Under the pieces are notes generated by a model. The model saw nothing but the letters and a program-made list of their open reading frames with translations. It ran no database searches and was not told where the DNA came from. The position numbers were made by a program, and so were the translations under genes. From NCBI RefSeq assembly GCF_014202395.1, contig NZ_JACHGQ010000002.1, forward strand, positions 62,001 to 126,000: a DNA stretch of 64,000 nucleotides, in the 5' to 3' direction. Below are positions 56,876 to 64,000 of the stretch, in pieces (the stretch's first letter is position 1; every line of letters starts with the position of its first letter). This stretch comes from Histophilus somni (GTDB lineage Bacteria > Pseudomonadota > Gammaproteobacteria > Enterobacterales > Pasteurellaceae).

Positions 56876-59113
56876 CTAAAGACGTTTTGCCTCAATTATG
56901 TCATCTAATTTCGCTAATCTTGCCAGAATTTTACTTAAAATTTGTACATTATTTAATTCAATTTCCATATTAATAGTCGCAAGTTGTTTTTTCGTATCTG
57001 CACGACTTGATACACCCAAAACACTAATTTTTTCATTAGCTAATACTGTTGTAATATCTCGCAATAAACCGTTTCGATCACTGGCGATAATACGAATACT
57101 GATGCGGAAACCTGTGGCATAATTTTCGCCCCAAACTGACTCAACAACACGTTCAGGGTGTATATTTTGCAACTCTATAAACTGTTCACAATCGCCACGG
57201 TGAATAGAAATCCCTCTTCCCATTGTGATATAGCCCATAATATCATCACCTGGAATAGGTTGGCAGCAACGGGCGATATGGTACATTAAGTTACCTACCC
57301 CCTCAACAATCACGTAACCTTTTTTCTCTGTTTTTTGTTTTTGACTCACATAATGAGCACCTTTATTGGCTACATAACGCAAAATTTCTTCATCTGTTTG
57401 TTGTGCACTCACCTTAATTAATTTATTTTGTAGAAAGTTAATAAGTTGATTTAGACGAATATCTCCACCACCAATACCGGCATACAAGTCTTCTAAATTC
57501 TTCAGGTTATAGCGAGGCAATCCGTGTTGCTCTACCTGCTTTAAGGAAATACCTAAACGGGCAATTTCAACTTCAAGCAATTCTTTTCCGGCAGGAATAT
57601 TTTTATCGCGATCTTGTTTTTTAAACCAGTTCTGAATTTTAGCACGTGCTTTCGCCGTGTGCGTAAAACCTAAGTTCGGATTTACCCAATCACGGCTTGG
57701 ATTCGGGGTTTTCTGAGTAATAATCTCAATTTGATCACCCATTTGAAGCTGATAAGTAAAAGGTACAATACGCCCACCAACTTTCGCACCAATACAACGA
57801 TGCCCAATTTCACTATGAATAGCATACGCAAAATCCAAGGGGGTAGATCCTGTTGGTAAATCCACAACTTCGCCTTTTGGCGTGAAGACATAAACACGAT
57901 CATCAAAAACTTGACTACGCATTTCCGCCATTACTTCGCCAGAATCTGTAATATCATCTTGCCAAGCTAATAATTTGCGTAACCATGCAATTTTTTCTTC
58001 ATAGCCGGAACGTCCTCCACTTACACCCTCTTTATATTTCCAATGTGCAGCAACACCTAATTCTGCATCATCATGCATTTGTTGAGTACGAATTTGCACT
58101 TCAATAGGCTTTCCACCTTTGCCCAACACGACAGTATGAATAGATTGATAACCGTTCGGTTTCGGGTTAGCAACATAATCATCAAACTCTTTAGGCAAAT
58201 GTTTGAAATGAGTATGTACAATGCCCAAAGCGGAATAACAGTCTTGCAATTTTTGTACAATAATTCTGACCGCTCTTACATCATATAAGTCACTAAATTC
58301 CAAGTGTTTTTTCTGCATTTTACGCCAAATACTGTAAATATGTTTTGGTCGTCCATACACTTCTACTTGATCCAAATTCTCATTCAGATAACCACGTAAC
58401 TCCTGCACAAAATCCGCGATATATTGTTCTCGGTCCAAACGACGTTCTTTTAATAAGTTTGCAATCGCATGGTAAGTATCGGGGTGTAAAGTGCGGAAAC
58501 AATAATCCTCTAATTCCCATTTCAATTGACCAATACCCAAACGGTTCGCAAGCGGTGCATAAATATTAGAACATTCTTTTGCAGCCAGTACTTTTTCTTC
58601 TTCAGAATACAAGCGGTCTACATCCCGTAAATAGCTAATACGTTCCGCAAGTTTAATGATGACACAACGAAAATCATCCACCATAGCTAATAACATACGA
58701 CGAACATTATCCACCTGCAAACTGTTGGCTGAATGACTAGCATTAAGTTGGCGAATGTTATCCATTTCCACTACGCCTTTCACTAACTTGCTAATATTAC
58801 TGCCAAAATCTTCTTTGATTTGCATAAGGGAAGTCATTTTATGGTTCACCAATGGATAAAGCATTGCAGTAATCAAACTTTCCGCATCCATATTCAAACT
58901 ATGCAGAATTTCCACCATTTCCACACCAGCTTGCAGAGAACAAACAATTTTTTTCTCCGATTCACTTTGTACAATAAGACACTTTTGCTGTGCATAACGC
59001 CAAGCCTGTATTAATTTTTGTTCAACATCCTCAGGTAAAGATAAACTTTTACTCCATTGCTCAACCACAAAATCTTGCAAATTAAGTAAATGTGAACCAC
59101 GCACTGCAACCAT
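56876..59113 (-). CDS. relA: GTP pyrophosphokinase RelA
   Basis: RelA makes (p)ppGpp when uncharged tRNA sits on stalled ribosomes. The 745-residue protein has a decayed hydrolase domain (LYPLVNH instead of the HD motif, about 85-95), so it should only synthesise. The synthetase domain (about 245-370) has KHIYSIWRKM, NPKPNGYQSIHT and the EFDDY signature of RelA. TGS (about 405-465), zinc-finger (CC in IARCCQPIPGDD) and C-terminal ACT domains follow. It lies between rlmD and dgkA. Confidence 0.96.
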   Translation of the reverse strand: MVAVRGSHLLNLQDFVVEQWSKSLSLPEDVEQKLIQAWRYAQQKCLIVQSESEKKIVCSLQAGVEMVEILHSLNMDAESLITAMLYPLVNHKMTSLMQIKEDFGSNISKLVKGVVEMDNIRQLNASHSANSLQVDNVRRMLLAMVDDFRCVIIKLAERISYLRDVDRLYSEEEKVLAAKECSNIYAPLANRLGIGQLKWELEDYCFRTLHPDTYHAIANLLKERRLDREQYIADFVQELRGYLNENLDQVEVYGRPKHIYSIWRKMQKKHLEFSDLYDVRAVRIIVQKLQDCYSALGIVHTHFKHLPKEFDDYVANPKPNGYQSIHTVVLGKGGKPIEVQIRTQQMHDDAELGVAAHWKYKEGVSGGRSGYEEKIAWLRKLLAWQDDITDSGEVMAEMRSQVFDDRVYVFTPKGEVVDLPTGSTPLDFAYAIHSEIGHRCIGAKVGGRIVPFTYQLQMGDQIEIITQKTPNPSRDWVNPNLGFTHTAKARAKIQNWFKKQDRDKNIPAGKELLEVEIARLGISLKQVEQHGLPRYNLKNLEDLYAGIGGGDIRLNQLINFLQNKLIKVSAQQTDEEILRYVANKGAHYVSQKQKTEKKGYVIVEGVGNLMYHIARCCQPIPGDDIMGYITMGRGISIHRGDCEQFIELQNIHPERVVESVWGENYATGFRISIRIIASDRNGLLRDITTVLANEKISVLGVSSRADTKKQLATINMEIELNNVQILSKILARLAKLDDIIEAKRL

Positions 59114-59124
59114 AACTTTACTTC

Positions 59125-60444
59125 CTATCTGTTCCTTTCAAATAAGCTAATACTTTCCAGATGACTTGTATGTGGGAACATATCAATCATTGCAACTTTT
59201 TTTAATTGATAACCAAACTTAAGCAAAAGCTCCACATCACGCACTAATGTCGCCGGATTACAAGACACATACAATATTTTTTCAACCATTAAATAACACA
59301 ATGCATTTAAAGCAAATGCGGCACCGCTTCTCGGCGGATCCAGTAAGATTTTGTCAAAAGGAACCTTTGCCCATTCTTGCTCAGTAAAAGATTGACTTAA
59401 ATCGCACTGGTAGAATTGGACATTATGACAATGATTTCGTTCCCCATTACGACGGGCTTTTTCGACCATAGGTAAAACACCCTCAATTCCTACCGCACTT
59501 TTCACATATCGGCTAATCGGCAAGGTAAAATTTCCCATACCACAAAATAAATCCAACACATTATCCTTCTTCTTCAAATCCAACCAATCCAGTGCAGTAT
59601 TGACCATGTTTTGGTTAAGTTGGCGATTAACCTGAATAAAATCACGAATATCAAAATGTAAAATAGAACCATCATCTAATTGGTAATAAGGCAAATCTCC
59701 TTGTAAATGACAAATCTCTTTTTCATCTTGTACAAATAACATCAGCTGATGATTAAATGCAAAATCCAACAATAAAGTGCGGTCATGTTCAGCCAATTTT
59801 TCTGTTACTCTCAATAACATCGCTACGCCATTATCTGCGGCAACTAATTCAATATGTCCTAGTGTTTTCGGTTTAGAGCACGTACTCAACAACTCATGCA
59901 ATTTAGGTAATAACTCATTTAACAAGGGATCAAGCACATCGCATTGACGAATATTCACGATTTGTTGCGAATTTTTTTGCCGAAAGCCTATCTTCAATTT
60001 TTTACTTTTAGCGTCCCAGTACAAACTTAAGCGTACTCTACGGCGATAATGCCATGCTTCGCCACTTATCATCGGCATAAATTCTATAGCCTCTTTTTGC
60101 AGTTTGGTTAAACGCTGAAATAACGCTTTTTGTTTCGTTTCACGTTGTAAATGTATAGGGATATGCTGAGATTGACAGCCGCCACAAATTTGATAATAAG
60201 CACATCTTGGAGTTTGTCGCAAAGGGCTGGCTTGTAAAATATTTTGAACTCGACCCAGTCCATATTGACGTTTTTCTTCAATAACTTGAACCTGTACTTG
60301 CTCTTGTGGTAATGCGTTCTCAATAAACCACGTTTTTCCTTGAATTTTTGCTACACCTAATCCTTGATAATCCAAATCTTGAACAATGGTCGTAAAAGCT
60401 GCTCTCAATTTTTTTTGTTTCTTTGGCTGATAAAGTAAAACCAT
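59125..60444 (-). CDS. rlmD: 23S rRNA (uracil-1939-C5)-methyltransferase RlmD
   Basis: RlmD methylates U1939 of 23S rRNA. The 439-residue protein has an N-terminal TRAM domain (DLDYQGLGVAK), the iron-sulfur motif CAYYQICGGC near residue 80, the SAM-binding region LDLFCGMGNFTLP near 295 and the catalytic CNPATLVRD near 397. The fourth cluster Cys is further on. It follows recO by 20 bases and precedes relA by 11. Confidence 0.95.
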   Translation of the reverse strand: MVLLYQPKKQKKLRAAFTTIVQDLDYQGLGVAKIQGKTWFIENALPQEQVQVQVIEEKRQYGLGRVQNILQASPLRQTPRCAYYQICGGCQSQHIPIHLQRETKQKALFQRLTKLQKEAIEFMPMISGEAWHYRRRVRLSLYWDAKSKKLKIGFRQKNSQQIVNIRQCDVLDPLLNELLPKLHELLSTCSKPKTLGHIELVAADNGVAMLLRVTEKLAEHDRTLLLDFAFNHQLMLFVQDEKEICHLQGDLPYYQLDDGSILHFDIRDFIQVNRQLNQNMVNTALDWLDLKKKDNVLDLFCGMGNFTLPISRYVKSAVGIEGVLPMVEKARRNGERNHCHNVQFYQCDLSQSFTEQEWAKVPFDKILLDPPRSGAAFALNALCYLMVEKILYVSCNPATLVRDVELLLKFGYQLKKVAMIDMFPHTSHLESISLFERNR

Positions 60445-60464
60445 AAATTTATATCTAGTAAAAC

Positions 60465-61175
60465 TTATTTTGTATGTAAAATATTCTGCGTAAATAATTC
60501 ACGACTTTTTAAAGGTTTATTACCCAAATAATATTTTAAAGCAATACGGCTAAAACGTTTCGCCGCCTGCAAGACGGTCTTATCGACGAATTCTCTACGC
60601 TCAAAAGCTAATAATTCACGTCCATAAAAAGTCAGGTTATCCTTAATTAAAGAAGCAATAAAGCCTTTTTCTTCTCGATAGCGATAAGTCATCTTTTCAT
60701 CAACCGGTTTCCCCGAACCAGCACAATGACAAAAATCCACGGCATAACCCAAAACCTCCAACAGTTGAAATTCAAAAGTGCGTAAACTTTTTTCGATTTC
60801 TTGCGGTGAGCTTGCCAATGCAGTTAAGCATTGCAAATAATATTGAAAAAGATCCGGATATGCGGTTTCCGGAGCCAATAGACGAGCAATTAATTCATTA
60901 ACATAAAATCCACTATAAAGTGCGGTGGTTTGTAGCGGTAAAGTTAATGATATCGCCTCTGCTTTTATTAATATTTTTAATTCCCCACGACCTGACCAAT
61001 TAAGTAACAAAGGTGTAAAGGGTTGTAGCAAAGATTTCCACGCCGATCGTTTCGCACGAGCCCCTTTCGCCAATACTGTTAAACGTCCGTGTTCTTCAGT
61101 GAATAACTCGACCAACAAACTGGTTTCACTATAATCCCGTCGATGTAAGACAAACCCACGTTTTAAGTTACTAAT
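60465..61175 (-). CDS. recO: DNA repair protein RecO, probable ATT start codon
   Basis: RecO anneals single strands and, with RecF and RecR, loads RecA. From a proposed ATT at 61175 the product has 236 residues and regains the RecO N-terminus ([20 protein letters not shown]). The frame upstream of TTG 61118 has no ATG, GTG or TTG back to a stop, but an AAGGA lies 7 bases before this ATT. TTG 61118 would cut away about 19 residues of the N-terminal OB fold. The C-terminal zinc-binding region (CHCAG) is present. The start is the uncertain point. Confidence 0.8.
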   Translation of the reverse strand: MSNLKRGFVLHRRDYSETSLLVELFTEEHGRLTVLAKGARAKRSAWKSLLQPFTPLLLNWSGRGELKILIKAEAISLTLPLQTTALYSGFYVNELIARLLAPETAYPDLFQYYLQCLTALASSPQEIEKSLRTFEFQLLEVLGYAVDFCHCAGSGKPVDEKMTYRYREEKGFIASLIKDNLTFYGRELLAFERREFVDKTVLQAAKRFSRIALKYYLGNKPLKSRELFTQNILHTK

Positions 61176-61348
61176 AATTTTATCCTTTAACCCATTTTAA
61201 ATAGCACACAGTTTAACAGATTTTTCATCTTGCATAGTCTTCATTTTATTTTTATTTACAGAAACCCAAACTGTTGGGAACAGGGAAATTTCAATTTAAT
61301 TACAGCATCAACAACGAAAAAAAATTGATGATGTTCTTATTTATCGAG
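61176..61348. other. Intergenic region between recO and ribB
   Basis: This AT-rich stretch holds the AAGGA of recO (61183-61187) and a weak hairpin near 61305-61335 (CATCAA and TTGATG) that may end the ribB transcript. I see no further gene. Confidence 0.4.
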
Positions 61349-61993
61349 CTAAACAACTTTGCTTGATGAATAGCGGACAAGATCCTCAATTGTTACCACT
61401 GGGTAATTAAATTTTTTGCCAAATTCTACGATCTCCAGTGTTCTTGCCATGCTCCCATCATCATTGGTTATTTCACAAATTACCCCGGCAGGCTTATGAC
61501 CTGCCCAAGAAGCTAGATCAACTGCGGCTTCAGTATGTCCCCGCCGTGCTAACACACCGCCCTTTTTAGCCCTTAATGGAAATACATGTCCCGGACGGCT
61601 AAGGTCTTGCGGCTTAGCATTATCAGCAATGGCGACTTGAATAGTCGTTACGCGATCTTGTGCAGATACGCCGGTAGATACACCTTGTGCCGCTTCAATA
61701 CTCACAGTAAACGCTGTTTGATTAATACTTGTGTTATTTTGTACCATCGGTGGCAAATCGAGCTGTTGGCAAAGTTCATCAGTGATACATAAGCAAACAA
61801 TTCCGCTCCCATAACGAATTAATTTTGCCATCTGTTCAACTGTGATTGTTTCAGCCGGAAAAATAAGATCACCCTCATTTTCCCGATCTTCGTCATCAAG
61901 GACAAGAACTCCGTTCCCTCTTTTGAAAGCTTCAATCGCACGTTTAACTCGTTCTTCAGATGTACCAAACTGAGATAATAATGACTGATTCAT
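61349..61993 (-). CDS. ribB: 3,4-dihydroxy-2-butanone-4-phosphate synthase RibB
   Basis: RibB converts ribulose 5-phosphate into 3,4-dihydroxy-2-butanone 4-phosphate, a riboflavin precursor. The 214-residue monofunctional protein has [16 protein letters not shown] near 35 (metal and phosphate binding) and [28 protein letters not shown] near 140 (in part). No fused GTP cyclohydrolase II domain follows. It is controlled by an FMN riboswitch upstream. Confidence 0.96.
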   Translation of the reverse strand: MNQSLLSQFGTSEERVKRAIEAFKRGNGVLVLDDEDRENEGDLIFPAETITVEQMAKLIRYGSGIVCLCITDELCQQLDLPPMVQNNTSINQTAFTVSIEAAQGVSTGVSAQDRVTTIQVAIADNAKPQDLSRPGHVFPLRAKKGGVLARRGHTEAAVDLASWAGHKPAGVICEITNDDGSMARTLEIVEFGKKFNYPVVTIEDLVRYSSSKVV

Positions 61994-62104
61994 AGTAAAC
62001 TCCTTTAAATAAATTAATAGATACCAGAATCAGGGCTGATGATAAAAGGATTTTTTCTATCAGATAAATAGAAAAACAACAACGATAAGTATAATACCTC
62101 GCTC

Positions 62105-62243
62105 TATTCTCTTTCATCCAGACTATCACTGTCGGCTTTGGATTTTCACCAAATCTGCTGACCTTACTAAGATAAGTAAGCGCTCGTGGGCTTATATCGA
62201 AATATTTACCACCGGTAGGGAGTTTCACCCTGCCCTGAGAATG
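62105..62243 (-). promoter_or_regulatory. FMN riboswitch (RFN element) upstream of ribB
   Basis: On the minus strand the conserved RFN blocks appear in order: TTCTCAGGGCAGGGTGAAA, TCCCTACCGGTGGTAA, AGCCCACGAGCG, GGTCAGCAGATTTGGTG, AATCCAAAGCCGACAGT and AGTCTGGATGAAAGAGA. These form the six-stem FMN aptamer. A T-rich tail and the expression platform lie between 62104 and 61994. High FMN is expected to repress ribB. Confidence 0.95.
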
Positions 62244-62340
62244 CATGTATAGTATATCTTAACGTTTAATAAGAAAAAATGTTTTTATTTTGAATAAGAT
62301 TGCATACAATGGGGCAATTTATATCAAAATGGAGCTTATT

Positions 62341-62580
62341 ATGCTAAATCCTAAAAAAATAGAACAAATTATGCAACAAATTCAAGATTCTCTCCCTCAA
62401 GGTGTAAAAGACTTAGGGCAAGATGCCGAAATGAAACTAAAACAAGTCTTACAATCTCAATTATCTAAACTAGATATAGTGACAAGAGAAGAATTTGATG
62501 TACAAACACAAGTTTTAATAAGAACTCGTGAAAAGCTGATTGAACTAGAGAAACGTTTAGAACAATTACAAGAAAAATAA
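62341..62580 (+). CDS. ubiK: Ubiquinone biosynthesis accessory factor UbiK (YqiC)
   Basis: UbiK is a small coiled-coil protein that supports the Ubi enzyme complex, together with UbiJ, in ubiquinone synthesis. From ATG 62341 (MLNPKKIEQIMQQI, with GGAG at 7 bases) it has 79 residues. An amphipathic N-terminal helix is followed by a C-terminal coiled coil (EEFDVQTQVLIRTREKL...). An upstream in-frame start would add 17 unrelated residues. It is the third ubiquinone gene in the window with ubiA and ubiC. Confidence 0.92.
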   Translation: MLNPKKIEQIMQQIQDSLPQGVKDLGQDAEMKLKQVLQSQLSKLDIVTREEFDVQTQVLIRTREKLIELEKRLEQLQEK

Positions 62581-62635
62581 AAAACTTACTAAGTGATTAC
62601 CACACTTTTTATGCTACTCATTAAATATTCCCTAA

Positions 62636-63931
<1,296 letters not shown>

Positions 63932-63935
63932 TATT

Positions 63936-64000
63936 ATGATTTTATTTGCTGGTGATCCACATGGAAGTTATTCCCATCTTTACCCTTTTATTCAAGAACA
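63936..64000 (+). CDS. Calcineurin-like metallophosphoesterase (5' part only)
   Basis: Only the first 21 codons lie in the window. They read MILFAGDPHGSYSHLYPF, with the GDPHG motif that binds metal in calcineurin-like phosphoesterases. It starts 4 bases after nadR, behind AAGGA, and is likely co-transcribed with it. The substrate is unknown. Confidence 0.75.
   Translation, partial: MILFAGDPHGSYSHLYPFIQE

Overview
The window is a chromosomal segment of a Pasteurellaceae gammaproteobacterium, most like Haemophilus or Aggregatibacter. The evidence is AT-rich DNA, dozens of copies of the Haemophilus-type DNA uptake signal core AAGTGCGGT on both strands, gene orders typical of the family (fabD-fabH-rpmF-yceD; secB-gpsA-cysE; dnaA-dnaN-recF divergent from rpmH-rnpA-yidD-yidC; relA-rlmD-recO) and a NadR enzyme of the V-factor NAD salvage route. 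I see no tRNA, rRNA, CRISPR array, prophage or insertion sequence.

Positions 1-39600 are mostly housekeeping. On the minus strand the fatty acid operon (fabG, fabD, fabH, rpmF, yceD) carries a decayed plsX. Then come glpG, glpE, ubiA, dcuB, a rhodanese, secB-gpsA-cysE, a frameshifted Sel1 protein, rlmB-rnr, ubiC, a MOSC protein, ilvGM, mutM-rpmG-rpmB and radC. These are followed by coaBC-dut-slmA-yheU-crp, the dnaA and rpmH clusters, mnmE, dps, pabA/pabB/pabC, ridA, comEA, rdgB-hemW and rpiA-serA. Two near-palindromes of the competence (Sxy-dependent CRP-S) type lie in front of radC and comEA, and the window also carries crp itself.

Positions 39729-53886 hold one compact minus-strand gene cluster of the aryl polyene (APE) type: two full ketosynthases, a degenerate ketosynthase-like partner, a ketoreductase, two hot-dog dehydratases, two acyl carrier proteins, an acyl-activating ligase, three lipid-handling or glycosyl transferases, a thioesterase, two lipoproteins, a LolA-like carrier and an MMPL exporter. 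Together they should build an aryl-headed polyene, attach it to a lipid-like anchor and move it to the outer membrane. I see no methyltransferase or ammonia lyase in the cluster. Chorismate lyase (ubiC, 14760-15263) could supply a 4-hydroxybenzoate starter.

Divergent from the cluster is a TonB-dependent haem/transferrin-type receptor with a Fur-like site and an in-frame run of nine G. After it come dgkA, relA, rlmD, recO (apparently without a standard start codon), ribB under an FMN riboswitch, ubiK, a NadR with an intact N-terminal helix-turn-helix, and the first codons of a metallophosphoesterase.
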